Shown piece after piece: positions 8,981 through 17,487 of a stretch of 64,000 nucleotides of DNA. Under the pieces are notes generated by a model. It was not told where the DNA came from, did not search any database, and saw only the letters and a program-made list of their open reading frames with translations. A program made the position numbers and the translations under genes. Every line of letters starts with the position of its first letter. The first letter of the stretch is position 1. Source of the stretch: Flavimaribacter sp024343425 (lineage in GTDB: Bacteria > Pseudomonadota > Alphaproteobacteria > Rhizobiales > Rhizobiaceae); assembly GCA_965227645.1 (NCBI GenBank), contig OZ245773.1, positions 3,844,001-3,908,000 on the forward strand. Reading direction: 5' to 3'.

Positions 8981-10405
8981 CTAGAAACCGCCGCCGGTGC
9001 GGAAACCACCCGATGATTTGCGCGATCTTCCGCCGCCGATCGATCCGCCGCCGGTCCACGGACCTCGCGATGATCCCTTCGGCATCCTGATGCCGCCGCC
9101 GATACTGCCTCCGCGAGACCTCGGCCTGCGTTTGAAGCCCTTGTCGAACAACTCGTCCAGAACGCCGCCCTGCACTGCGCCCGTAAGAATGCCGCCGATC
9201 ACCTCGCCGATCAGATCGCCATTGTCGAAACCGCCTGTGGGATCGTCATAGCCGGAGCGATAGAAACGGTCGCGCGAACGCTCGAGTTCGGCGCGTCGCG
9301 CGGCAAGCTTCGATGCATTCTCGCGCATCTCCGCAATCTGGTTTTCAAGATCGGAGAGTTTGCCCTGAAGGGACTCGAGTTGCCTGACGATTGCATCATC
9401 CTCCGAGGTGGATGTGGCGCTGGCTTCTCTCCACAAGGCGCGCAAATCTTCCCGGCCTAACATGTCCGTCAGAGCGTCCATCGCCTGTCCGTATTCCGCG
9501 TCGTTTCTCGCATCCAGCGTGGCTTCCTGTTCCGTGCTCAACCGTTCCAGTTCCGCCCTGAATTCCGTGAGCTCCTTTTCCGCCTCGGACAGCAGGCCAT
9601 GCTCGCGGGCAAGCGTCTTCTCAAGATCGACGACACCGTTTTTCTCCAGCTCTCGGCGCTCGATCGCCTCCAGCGCCTCCAGTTCAGCCTGGGCCGCCTG
9701 CTCCACGTCTTCAGCGTGTTCACGCAGCCGTTTCGGAATCTCGTTCAGCATGTGAAAGTCGCGTCTTGCGGCTTCAAAGCCGATAAGATGCGCGATCTTG
9801 CCGTCGAGGTATTTGGTCAGGCCGCCAGAGGTATAGCGTGAGGTCCCGTATCCGCATTTCCAGAGATACATGAAGAGCGCGTCGTCGCGGTACGGCTCGC
9901 CTTTCTTTTCCAGGTCGCTTTCCGCAAGCTTCGCCTTTTCGTCAGCTGCTTGTGCGATTTCCGCCGCGCGGTCCGCCTTTTGCTTCTGCGCCAGCCATTC
10001 CGCGTCGTCCGCCAGCGCCGCTTCAATCCGCTGGTCCAGTTTGTCGATCGCCTTGACCGCCTTCTCCACGGTCTCGACCTTGTTGACGCGCCCGGTCTCG
10101 ATCGCCTCGATCTTCCGCGTCAGTTCGTCGTGACGCAGCGAAAGGGTTCCCAGCTTCTTCTTCTGCCTGTCCAGAATGTCCAGGATCGATCGCTCCGTCC
10201 GGTCGATCCGGCCGATGACTTCTCCCTGCCGCAGGCTGTCGATCCGGCTGCGCGCAAGAGCCTTGAAAGCTTCCGCCTGCTCGGCGCGAAGGCGCGCCGC
10301 GTCTTCCGTCGCCGCGCGCACCTGCGCCACGACGCCGTTTTCGTCATGCCTGATACGGCCGATGGCGTTTTCGACGGAAGACAGAGCATTGCGCGCGGGT
10401 ATCAT
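8981..10405 (-). CDS. Coiled-coil protein with Gly/Arg/Ser-rich C-terminal tail, function unknown
   Basis: About 474 residues, last gene of a three-gene minus-strand module. Residues about 1-390 are dominated by Ala/Glu/Lys/Arg heptads, suggesting several long coiled coils, interrupted near residues 165-200 by a more globular aromatic patch (MYLWKCGYGTSRYTSGGL). A short hydrophobic glycine-rich stretch (GEVIGGILTGAVQGGVLDELF) precedes a basic tail with repeated GGSIGGG units, ending in FRTGGGF. Similar GGGF tails occur on some envelope-associated proteins. I chose ATG 10405 because the frame upstream overlaps the neighbouring gene and reads as non-protein-like sequence. No catalytic motif was seen. 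Confidence 0.75.
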   Translation of the reverse strand: MIPARNALSSVENAIGRIRHDENGVVAQVRAATEDAARLRAEQAEAFKALARSRIDSLRQGEVIGRIDRTERSILDILDRQKKKLGTLSLRHDELTRKIEAIETGRVNKVETVEKAVKAIDKLDQRIEAALADDAEWLAQKQKADRAAEIAQAADEKAKLAESDLEKKGEPYRDDALFMYLWKCGYGTSRYTSGGLTKYLDGKIAHLIGFEAARRDFHMLNEIPKRLREHAEDVEQAAQAELEALEAIERRELEKNGVVDLEKTLAREHGLLSEAEKELTEFRAELERLSTEQEATLDARNDAEYGQAMDALTDMLGREDLRALWREASATSTSEDDAIVRQLESLQGKLSDLENQIAEMRENASKLAARRAELERSRDRFYRSGYDDPTGGFDNGDLIGEVIGGILTGAVQGGVLDELFDKGFKRRPRSRGGSIGGGIRMPKGSSRGPWTGGGSIGGGRSRKSSGGFRTGGGF

Positions 10406-10415
10406 ATCGCTCCCC

Positions 10416-11363
10416 CTACCAGCTCGTGATGGCGCCGTCAGAGACCGGCATGGCGTATTCGGGTTCGAGCGTTCCGCGCGCCTTTGTTCCCAATCGCCTG
10501 TCCTGAATGATGCCGTCATTCTGCTTGTCGTCGCGCACCGCGTTGAACGTCCTCTCGGGCACCCGCACGCCCCATGTCGCGACGGTCTGTGTCTCTCCCG
10601 TTTCCTCGTTGCGGATTGGCAGAGAAACGGCATTGCCATCGGGATCGATCGCCTCGACAATAAGATAGTAGTTGCGGGCGCCGGTATTGACGTCGGGGAT
10701 GCGGAATACGCCCGACTGGCCATTCTGGACGATCACCAGATCGTAGGTCTGCGCCAGCCGGCCGCGCAACGCGTTCAGATCCGCGATGGCCTTGCGCGCG
10801 CCGTCAGCGTCGGCGTTGCCAAGCGCTGACTGACCATTCGCCGTCAGACGTTCGATTGCACCGCGTGCCGCATCGACTTTCGCCTCGGCCAGCGCGGCGG
10901 CGGCCGTCGCCTGCAATTGCTCCGGCAGGGTTTCGGTCAGTTCGATGCGTTGCGCTTCCGCGGCCTGTCGGGCCGACGATGCCTGCCACCACCAGCTTCC
11001 GGCCACAAAGACGCACACAAGCAGGATCGCCGCGATGGCGCCGAACGTCAGGCCGCGCCGCACCCACAGCATGGCGAGAAAACGCTTTCCCGCCGATCCC
11101 TTCCGCTCGTATGTGAAGCGGCTTTCCTTCAGCGCGCGAATGCCTTCGTCGAGGATCCGGTCGGTGACTTCCAGCCCCTGGGATTCGTAGATCTTGCGCA
11201 GCCGGGCCTTGAGAGCGTCGTCCCGCTCGCCCTGCCCAAGTTCGCGGGCGACAAGCTGTTCCTGATGCCGCAGCGTGTCCACCACGTCCATCGCCATCAT
11301 CAGGTCGTCGAGCTTCGCCGCCGGTTTCCCGGCCGCCACCGTTTGAGAACCGGCGTCGCCCAT
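10416..11363 (-). CDS. Single-pass membrane protein, DUF6384-like
   Basis: 315 residues. A cytoplasmic N-terminal helical domain (LDDLMMAMDVVDTLRHQEQL) is followed by one strong membrane helix at about residues 105-127 (GAIAAILLVCVFVAGSWWW), an Ala/Glu-rich helical stalk, and a C-terminal beta-rich domain of about 110 residues (YDLVIVQNGQSGVFRIPD, RNYYLIVEAIDPDGN) presumably in the periplasm. The N-terminal pattern matches what I recall of DUF6384, which I could not verify. It lies 10 bases upstream of the coiled-coil gene and 17 bases downstream of the first gene of the module, so the three are probably cotranscribed. Function unknown. Confidence 0.75.
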   Translation of the reverse strand: MGDAGSQTVAAGKPAAKLDDLMMAMDVVDTLRHQEQLVARELGQGERDDALKARLRKIYESQGLEVTDRILDEGIRALKESRFTYERKGSAGKRFLAMLWVRRGLTFGAIAAILLVCVFVAGSWWWQASSARQAAEAQRIELTETLPEQLQATAAAALAEAKVDAARGAIERLTANGQSALGNADADGARKAIADLNALRGRLAQTYDLVIVQNGQSGVFRIPDVNTGARNYYLIVEAIDPDGNAVSLPIRNEETGETQTVATWGVRVPERTFNAVRDDKQNDGIIQDRRLGTKARGTLEPEYAMPVSDGAITSW

Positions 11364-11380
11364 GGTGCTCTATCCTATGA

Positions 11381-12571
11381 TCACGCCGCAGGTTCCTCGA
11401 TAAGCAGCGCGTTGCCTTCCTCGGCGAGCCGGGCGATCCGCCGCTTGCCGTCTTCCACCGCGTCACGGATCTCTTCGGAATTCTGGGTGGCGAGCTTGCG
11501 CATTTCGGCAATGATCTCGGTCGATTTTTCCTGATAGTTGACGACCGAGTCGACCAGTTTCTTGACGGCGTCTGCGCGGATCGTCGGTCCGTAGCCGGCC
11601 TTCAGCGCCTCTTCCTGCACCTTTCCGCCGATCTCCGCCAGAACCTCGATGGACTGGGAAACGCCTTCCTTCATCGCGTTCAGCGTCTGTGTCGCTTCAT
11701 GCAGGCCGAACATGCCGGTAAACGACGCCTTGAGCGCGGTCAGCACGGAATCGTTTGTCGAGAAGAACGAGACCGACTGCTGGTAGACGCGCTCCTTGGC
11801 GGACGTCGTCTGCATCAGACGCGCCATGATCACTTCGGATGTGTTGTAGCCGATCGTCAGATTGTCCGCGAGATCCTTGGCGATCTGGTAGCGGCCTTCC
11901 TCGTTCTGCATCCGGCGCAGAAACTCGTCGCGCGCGAGTTCGAGCTTCGCCCGTTCGGCGGCGTCCTCGCCCGCGTGGGCCGCAACCGCGTCTGACGCTG
12001 TCGTAAGATCCGTCTTGGCCTCTTCCAGCTTCTGCTCCGCCTTTTTCAGCACTTCCAGCGCGGAAACCTCCGCCTGTTTCAGAGCGCCGCGGAAATCGCG
12101 ATAGGCTTCGAGGATGATGTGCTCGCGCTCGATGTTCTCCTTGTTGTCCCGGGAGACTTCGAGATAGGTTTCCTTGATCGCGTCGAAACGATCGGCGACA
12201 TCGCCGCGCGACACCTTCATCCACACATTGGTCGCTCGCTCGAAAATGTCCACCTTGCTGTCGGCGAGCTGGTCGACCATGCGTTTGGCGTCGTCGCGGA
12301 TGGAGTTGAAGCCGTCGGTGATTTCCTTGTAGCGTTCGCCGATTTCCATCTGGCTGATCTGCTCGCGCACCACCTCGTTGAACACGCCCATCTGGCCAAG
12401 TGTGCGGGTGATTACGGCGATGCGTTCCGGATCAAGATCCGTGATCTTTTCCAGAAGTCCGACAATCGGCGCGTCTTCCGCGCCGCCTTCTGGCATCAGG
12501 CCGAGATCGCGAAGCGCATTCGTCGCCTTCTCCAGATACTGCATCGGTGTCTTTACCGCGATTTCAGCCAT
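11381..12571 (-). CDS. Helical cytoplasmic protein of unknown function, first gene of the module
   Basis: 396 residues, almost entirely predicted helical, with no signal peptide or membrane segment. It opens with a short folded region (LEKATNALRDLGLMPEGG), continues with an acidic/basic heptad-rich region (KKAEQKLEEAKTDL) and a less charged segment YNTSEVIMARLMQTTSAKERVYQQSVSFF, and ends in another helix bundle. The general look recalls TelA-type toxic-anion-resistance or PspA-like helical proteins, but I see no diagnostic motif for either. A strong ribosome site (AAGGAGAGG) precedes ATG 12571. It opens the 8981-12571 transcription unit. Confidence 0.75.
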   Translation of the reverse strand: MAEIAVKTPMQYLEKATNALRDLGLMPEGGAEDAPIVGLLEKITDLDPERIAVITRTLGQMGVFNEVVREQISQMEIGERYKEITDGFNSIRDDAKRMVDQLADSKVDIFERATNVWMKVSRGDVADRFDAIKETYLEVSRDNKENIEREHIILEAYRDFRGALKQAEVSALEVLKKAEQKLEEAKTDLTTASDAVAAHAGEDAAERAKLELARDEFLRRMQNEEGRYQIAKDLADNLTIGYNTSEVIMARLMQTTSAKERVYQQSVSFFSTNDSVLTALKASFTGMFGLHEATQTLNAMKEGVSQSIEVLAEIGGKVQEEALKAGYGPTIRADAVKKLVDSVVNYQEKSTEIIAEMRKLATQNSEEIRDAVEDGKRRIARLAEEGNALLIEEPAA

Positions 12572-12593
12572 TTTCCTCTCCTTGTGACCATGT

Positions 12594-12606
12594 CACCGTC
12601 TATTGA
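12594..12606. promoter_or_regulatory. Short palindrome upstream of the coiled-coil module
   Basis: GTGAC-CAT-GTCAC is a perfect 5-bp inverted repeat with a 3-base spacer, immediately upstream of the ribosome site of the 12571 gene. It could be an operator or a small leader hairpin. The rest of 12607-12748 is AT-richer than its surroundings and includes a TATAAG-like element on the minus strand near 12660, the likely promoter region. Confidence 0.3.
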
Positions 12607-12748
12607 ATGACAGGAATACTAGTCGAATGCCCGACAGCGGTCTATCCAACAGGTATTCTTATAATGCAGGTCTTCATCGCCCGCAGAATGACTTGTTCAT
12701 TTCTTTATGACGACAGTACGACTGTTTTAAACCGGGATCACATCAACG

Positions 12749-14785
12749 TTACAAATTCCTGACAAGGCGCAAGGCGTCGTAGATCGCTGCATGGGTGTTG
12801 CGGGCGGCGACCGCGTCGCCGATTCGATACAGGCGATAGCGGCCTTCCGGATTGCGCATGACTGCCTGCGGACGGCTCGAGACAAAGGCCTCGTAATCCA
12901 TCTCTCCGAGATTTGACGCGCCGGGCTTCAGTTCGAAATAGATGTCATCGAGCGGCCGCGTGCCGTGATTGACGACGACCTGATCGACCCTGCGCTCCCG
13001 CGTCGCATCGCCATAGTCGCTGCCCACTGTCGCAATGAGCCCGTTGCCGTCGCGACGAACGCCCTTCAGCCGCCAGGTCACCGTAAATGTGACGTCGAGC
13101 TTTTGCATGCTGCGCATGTAGGGAACAAGGTTCATCCCCATCACCTCCGGAGCGAAGGTTCGGTCCGGCGTCATGATTTCCACCCTTGCGCCGGTCGCTG
13201 CAATGATCTCGGCCGCCTGCAGGCCGGCGTGATCGCCCGCATCGTCATAGACGAGAACATCGCTGCCCGCCTTCGCGTCCCCGGCCAGGATATCCCAGGC
13301 GGAAACGACGAGATCGTCGCCCTCATCGAGAACCTCCGTGTAGGGAAGGCCACCGGTCGCTATGATCACGATGTCCGGATCCTCGGCCAGGACTGCATCG
13401 GCGTCGGCGAAGCTGTTGAAATGGAATGTCACGCCCAGGCGCGTGCATTCGGCAAGCCTCCAGTCGATGATGGAGATCATCTCGCTGCGCCGTTTCGACA
13501 GCGCCGTCAGCCGGATCTGGCCTCCGGCGTCATTGGCCGCCTCATGCACGACGACGTCGTGCCCGCGCTCGGCTGCGACGCGCGCGGCTTCCATACCCGC
13601 CGGACCGGCGCCGACAATGACGATCCGTTTCCGTTCACCCGCCTTCTCGACGAGATGCGGCATGGTCAATTCCCGACCTGTCGACGGATTGTGGATGCAC
13701 AGGGCTTCCCCGCCCTGATAGATCCGGTCGAGACAGTAATTCGCCCCGACGCAGGGCCGGATGGTTTCCTCCCTGCCCTCCATGATCTTGCGGACGATAT
13801 GTGGCTCCGTCATATGGGCGCGGGTCATGCCCACCATGTCCAGCTTGCCGCTGGCGATGGCGTGCCGGGCGGTCGCGACATCCGGAATGCGCGCAGCATG
13901 AAAGGTCGGCAGCTCCGTTTCAGACCTGATTTCGCCGGCGAAATCGAGATGCGGCGCGCTCGGCATGCCCTGGATCGGGATGACGTCGGTCAGGCCCGGA
14001 TCCGTGTCGATGTGCCCGCGTATGACATTGAGGAAATCGACGAGGCCGCTCTTCTTTAGACGTCGTGATATTTCCAGCCCCTCCTCTCGGCCGACGCCGC
14101 CCTGCAGCGTCTCGTCGGCCGAATAGCGAATTCCGACGATGAATTCCGGACCAACGCGCGCGCGGATCGCCTCCAGCGTCTCGAAGGCGAAGCGCAGTCG
14201 ATTATCAAGATCGCCGCCATAGGGCGCGTCAAGCGTATTGGTCAGCGGCGACCAGAACTGGTCCATGAAATGGCCATAGGATTCCAGCTCGATACCGTCG
14301 AGGCCCGCCGCCTTCATCCGTTCGGCGGCGTCTGCATAGTCCTGGATAATCCGCGCGATGTCCCAGTCTTCCACCTGTTTCGGGAATGCGCGGTGGGCGG
14401 CTTCCCGCTCATGGCTGGACGAGACGATCGGCAGCCAGTCGCCCTTGTCCCACCGCGTGCGCCGGCCGAGATGGGTCAGCTGGATCATCACCGCGGCGCC
14501 ATGGTCATGACACTCGTCGACCAGTTGCTTCATCCAGCCGACCACTTCGTCCTTCCAGGCGAGGATATTGTTGAAGGCCGGCGGGCTGTCGCGCGACACC
14601 GAAGCCGACCCCGCCGTCATCGTCAGCGCCACGCCCCCCTTCGCGCGCTCCACGTGGTAGGCGCGGTAACGGTCCTTCGGCATGCCGTCTTCGGGGTAGG
14701 CCGGCTCATGCGAACTGATCATGATCCGGTTGCGCAAGGTCAGATGCTTGAGCTGGTATGGCTGGAGGAGAGGATCGTTCGACAT
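12749..14785 (-). CDS. NADH:flavin oxidoreductase, trimethylamine dehydrogenase-like, FMN/FeS/FAD
   Basis: 678 residues in two parts. The N-terminal FMN TIM barrel (1-330, Old Yellow Enzyme type) includes GLDGIELESYGHFMDQFWSP. A FeS segment follows, then an FAD/NAD(P)-binding reductase domain (VGAGPAGMEA, 391-400). The layout matches trimethylamine dehydrogenase, 2,4-dienoyl-CoA reductase and N-methylproline demethylases. The FeS motif reads C345-x2-A348-x2-C351-x11-C363, so the second of the four usual cysteines is Ala. ATG 14785 follows AGAGGGAAC. Diverging from the GntR regulator next to a TRAP importer, it probably demethylates or reduces the imported compound. N-methyl amino acid demethylation is my best guess. 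Confidence 0.85.
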   Translation of the reverse strand: MSNDPLLQPYQLKHLTLRNRIMISSHEPAYPEDGMPKDRYRAYHVERAKGGVALTMTAGSASVSRDSPPAFNNILAWKDEVVGWMKQLVDECHDHGAAVMIQLTHLGRRTRWDKGDWLPIVSSSHEREAAHRAFPKQVEDWDIARIIQDYADAAERMKAAGLDGIELESYGHFMDQFWSPLTNTLDAPYGGDLDNRLRFAFETLEAIRARVGPEFIVGIRYSADETLQGGVGREEGLEISRRLKKSGLVDFLNVIRGHIDTDPGLTDVIPIQGMPSAPHLDFAGEIRSETELPTFHAARIPDVATARHAIASGKLDMVGMTRAHMTEPHIVRKIMEGREETIRPCVGANYCLDRIYQGGEALCIHNPSTGRELTMPHLVEKAGERKRIVIVGAGPAGMEAARVAAERGHDVVVHEAANDAGGQIRLTALSKRRSEMISIIDWRLAECTRLGVTFHFNSFADADAVLAEDPDIVIIATGGLPYTEVLDEGDDLVVSAWDILAGDAKAGSDVLVYDDAGDHAGLQAAEIIAATGARVEIMTPDRTFAPEVMGMNLVPYMRSMQKLDVTFTVTWRLKGVRRDGNGLIATVGSDYGDATRERRVDQVVVNHGTRPLDDIYFELKPGASNLGEMDYEAFVSSRPQAVMRNPEGRYRLYRIGDAVAARNTHAAIYDALRLVRNL

Positions 14786-14939
14786 TGTTCCCTCTTGGCT
14801 GTGCGACGCATTGTGCATCCGCCGTTGAAGCAACACCAGACGCATACGCGACAGGATCTGCCCATTTTTGCGCCTGAACGACACAGAATCGCGCCTGTTT
14901 TTTCACCTCGCTGCTCAAAGAATCGCCATTCAACACAAT

Positions 14940-14955
14940 AGTCCTCTATAGGACT
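14940..14955. promoter_or_regulatory. Operator 1 for the GntR regulator (candidate)
   Basis: AGTCCTCTATAGGACT is an inverted repeat with 6-bp arms in the divergent promoter between the flavin oxidoreductase and the GntR gene. It touches a TTGACG hexamer at 14955-14960, so a bound protein would block RNA polymerase. A second copy of the pattern lies at 14995-15010. Confidence 0.6.
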
Positions 14956-14983
14956 TGACGCTATTTTCAGGCGCTTCTAGTCT
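14955..14983 (+). promoter_or_regulatory. Candidate sigma-70 promoter for the GntR gene
   Basis: TTGACG (14955-14960) is followed after 17 bases by TAGTCT (14978-14983), a fair -35 and a weak -10. Transcription would start about 30 bases ahead of ATG 15020, between the two candidate operators. Confidence 0.4.
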
Positions 14984-14994
14984 CATTGGCATAA

Positions 14995-15010
14995 AGTTCT
15001 CAAAAGGACT
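14995..15010. promoter_or_regulatory. Operator 2 for the GntR regulator (candidate)
   Basis: AGTTCTCAAAAGGACT repeats the 14940 palindrome (AGTyCT-N4-AGGACT) with one arm mismatch, and ends 9 bases before ATG 15020. The position suits autorepression by a GntR/HutC-type dimer. Confidence 0.55.
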
Positions 15011-15019
15011 GAGACCGGC

Positions 15020-15811
15020 ATGCCAGCCACCACGCTTCGCCCCGTAGAGGGCGGCAAGAACGGATCGCCGAAAGCGAAACACCGACAGATATCCGAAAGG
15101 ATCCTGTCGGCGATCGAATCCGGCCGCTGGCTGCCGGGCGACCAGTTGCCGGCTGAAGATCAGCTCGCCGCCGAAACCGGCGCAAGCCTCGGCACGGTTC
15201 AGCGCGCTTTGCGCAGCCTCGTCGCCATGGGCGTGGTTGAGCGTCATCACGGCAAGGGCACTTTCGTTTCCGGCGCCCGCGCGCAGGAGCAGCAATTGCT
15301 GCATTTCCGTTTCATGGCGGAAGGCGGCACGCAGTTGCTGCCCGTCTATTTCCGGATCACCGGCGTGGAAACGACACAGGAGAGCGGCCCGTGGAGCCAG
15401 TTTCTTGACAGTTCCGACGGTGAATATATCCACATTCACCGCCTGGTTTCGGTCAATGACGAATTCGACGTCTTCAGCGAAATCTATCTGCCAGCGGACC
15501 GCTTTTCAGAGCTGGCCCGGATGAGCGAGACAACGCTCAACGGCGTCTCCTTCCGCGACATGCTGGCCGAGCGTTTCAATGCGCCGACCCTGAACGCGCG
15601 CCAGACGATGGCCTGCCAGCCCCTGCCGCCGCGCGTCTCGCGGCTCCTGGGCGTAGCGCCCGGTCAATACGGCATCGTCTGGGTAATCGGCGGCCTGAGC
15701 TACCGCGACGCTCCGATCACCTGGCAACGCATCTTCGTGCCGCCCAGCGACCGCGTCATCGAGGTCGTCCAGGCAATGCCGCACGGACAATCCAGGGCGG
15801 TAAGTCCCTGA
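15020..15811 (+). CDS. GntR family transcriptional regulator, HutC/UTRA type
   Basis: 263 residues. The N-terminal winged helix-turn-helix (about 20-85) has the GntR pattern GDQLPAEDQLAAETGASLGTVQRALRSLVAMGVVERHHGKGTFV, and the C-terminal half is a UTRA ligand-binding domain. It probably represses the divergent flavin oxidoreductase, itself and perhaps the downstream TRAP operon, releasing on binding the imported compound or a product. Two matching palindromes flank its promoter. The gene is intact and its start is unambiguous. Confidence 0.88.
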   Translation: MPATTLRPVEGGKNGSPKAKHRQISERILSAIESGRWLPGDQLPAEDQLAAETGASLGTVQRALRSLVAMGVVERHHGKGTFVSGARAQEQQLLHFRFMAEGGTQLLPVYFRITGVETTQESGPWSQFLDSSDGEYIHIHRLVSVNDEFDVFSEIYLPADRFSELARMSETTLNGVSFRDMLAERFNAPTLNARQTMACQPLPPRVSRLLGVAPGQYGIVWVIGGLSYRDAPITWQRIFVPPSDRVIEVVQAMPHGQSRAVSP

Positions 15812-15842
15812 CATGACTCATCTGACCCCAGCAACAACGAGA

Positions 15843-15860
15843 ATGGACGATCAAGTCCAT
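15843..15860. promoter_or_regulatory. 18-bp palindrome upstream of the TRAP operon
   Basis: ATGGAC-GATCAA-GTCCAT has perfect 6-bp arms. It lies 32 bases after the GntR stop and 53 bases before ATG 15914. It differs from the GntR operators, so it could be a site for another regulator or an RNA hairpin between the genes. No U-run follows, so a terminator is unlikely. Confidence 0.4.
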
Positions 15861-15913
15861 CGACCATCGCCTTCGGGAAGCGAACACGATCATCCATACA
15901 GGAGAACAACACT

Positions 15914-16954
15914 ATGGAAATGACCATGCCAACCCTTTCCGGCCTCGCGCGGAAAACACTGACCTCAATGCGCGGCGTCGCCGCTGCCGCCCTCGTCGGC
16001 GGTCTGGCCCTTGGCTCGGCCTCCGCCGATGACTACCCGGAGATGACGCTGAAGTTCGGCCATCCCTATGCCGAAACCCATCCGCTCGCCAAGGGCGCTC
16101 AGATGTTCGCCGACACGATCTCCGAAAAATCCGACGGCGCCATCACGGTCGAGGTCTTTCCGAACAGCACGATCGGTTCGTCGCGCGATCTGGTCGAAAG
16201 CATCCAGATCGGCGTCGTCGATTTCGCTCTCGTGCCGACCACCAACGTTGCGAGCTTCTATCCGCCGCTCGACATCTTCTACCTGCCGTTCCTGTTCCGT
16301 GACAGCGAGCACGCCTATGCGGTCTCCGACGGCCCTGTCGGAGAAGCGCTCTACGCCGACATGCTCGACAAGACCGGCATCCGCACGCTCGGCATGTATG
16401 AAAGCGGTTTTCGCACCATCACCACCCGGGACAAGAAGATCGAGAAGCCCGAGGACATGGAAGGCGTGAAGTTCCGCGTGGTCAACAACCCGCTCAACGT
16501 CGCGACCTTCAAGGCGCTCGGCGCCAATCCCACGCCGATGGCGCTTTCGGAAGTCTTCACCGGCTTGCAGCAGGGCACCGTCGACGGCCAGGACAATCCG
16601 GTCGGCAACGTCAAGGCCTTTGGCTTCGACAAGGTGCAGGGCAACATCACGCTCTCCAACCACCAGTGGGCCGGCATCATGTTCCTCGCCGACGACAAGA
16701 TGTGGGCTGACCTTCCGGACAGTGTGAAGGACCTCTTCGCCGCGACTGCGAAGGAAACCCAGGACTGGGAGCGCAAGGAACTGAACGCCGTCGAATCCCA
16801 GTACCTGGAAGAGATGGAGGCCGACGGCATGGTCGTCACCCGCCTTACGCCGGAACAGGCCGCCGCTTTCCAGAAGGCGATGGAACCGGTCTGGGAAGAG
16901 TATCGTGAAAAGATCGGCTCTGAACTCATTCAGTCCGCCGTCGAAGCGAATTAA
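15914..16954 (+). CDS. dctP: TRAP transporter substrate-binding protein (DctP family)
   Basis: Periplasmic binding protein of a tripartite ATP-independent importer, 346 residues. The signal peptide extends to about residue 38 (VGGLALGSASA) after an unusually long, basic N-terminus; ATG at 15926 is a possible shorter start. The family core VKFRVVNNPLNVATFKALG keeps the conserved arginine that grips the ligand carboxylate, followed by NPTPMALSEVFTGLQQGTVDGQDNP. It works with the two permeases that follow. The substrate is probably an organic acid or a zwitterion with a carboxylate. Confidence 0.92.
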   Translation: MEMTMPTLSGLARKTLTSMRGVAAAALVGGLALGSASADDYPEMTLKFGHPYAETHPLAKGAQMFADTISEKSDGAITVEVFPNSTIGSSRDLVESIQIGVVDFALVPTTNVASFYPPLDIFYLPFLFRDSEHAYAVSDGPVGEALYADMLDKTGIRTLGMYESGFRTITTRDKKIEKPEDMEGVKFRVVNNPLNVATFKALGANPTPMALSEVFTGLQQGTVDGQDNPVGNVKAFGFDKVQGNITLSNHQWAGIMFLADDKMWADLPDSVKDLFAATAKETQDWERKELNAVESQYLEEMEADGMVVTRLTPEQAAAFQKAMEPVWEEYREKIGSELIQSAVEAN

Positions 16955-16981
16955 TCAAGAACCGCCGCCGGGGTCCTCGTC

Positions 16982-17482
16982 ATGCAGGCAATTCGTAAAC
17001 TGCTCGACATATCTGAACACACCCTGGCGGTGGTCTGCATAGTGTCGTTCGTCGCGATGTTCATTCTCGGCATCGCGACGGTCGTCTTCCGCTTTGTCAT
17101 CCAGAGTTCGCTCGCCTTTCCGGACGAGCTTATCCGCTACCTGTTCGTGTGGTTGATTTTTCTCGGATCGGCGATCGCATTCCGACGCAACATGCATGCG
17201 GCGATCGGCGTGCTGGTCGCTCATCTGCCGGCGACGCTCAAACGCGCATCGCTCATCTTCGCGACGCTGATCAGCGGGTTCTTCTTCCTCGTCATCATGA
17301 TCTACGGAATCGATCTGACGCTCAGGGTGCGACCGCAAATCTCGCCGGCGCTCGAAGTGTCCATGGCATGGGTCTATGGCGCGGTGCCTGTCGGCATGGC
17401 CTTTCTGCTTGTCTACGCCATCGAGCTTCTGGTCATCCAGAGCCACGCGCCGGCCGATGAACTTCTGACCGAAGGGCACTGA
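16982..17482 (+). CDS. dctQ: TRAP transporter small permease (DctQ family)
   Basis: 166 residues with four predicted membrane helices and the DctQ pattern FPDELIRYLFVWLIFLGSAIAFRRNMHAAIGVL in the middle. The small subunit pairs with DctM to form the membrane part of the importer. It sits 27 bases after dctP and 5 bases before dctM, clearly one operon. Confidence 0.92.
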   Translation: MQAIRKLLDISEHTLAVVCIVSFVAMFILGIATVVFRFVIQSSLAFPDELIRYLFVWLIFLGSAIAFRRNMHAAIGVLVAHLPATLKRASLIFATLISGFFFLVIMIYGIDLTLRVRPQISPALEVSMAWVYGAVPVGMAFLLVYAIELLVIQSHAPADELLTEGH

Positions 17483-17487
17483 AAACA

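Noticed and set aside
11381..12571. TelA/PspA assignment for the first gene of the coiled-coil module
   Set aside because: The resemblance is only general helical character; no diagnostic motif of either family was found.
15843..15860. Rho-independent terminator for the GntR gene
   Set aside because: The stem has no U-run and a 6-base non-GC loop; an operator or leader role fits better.
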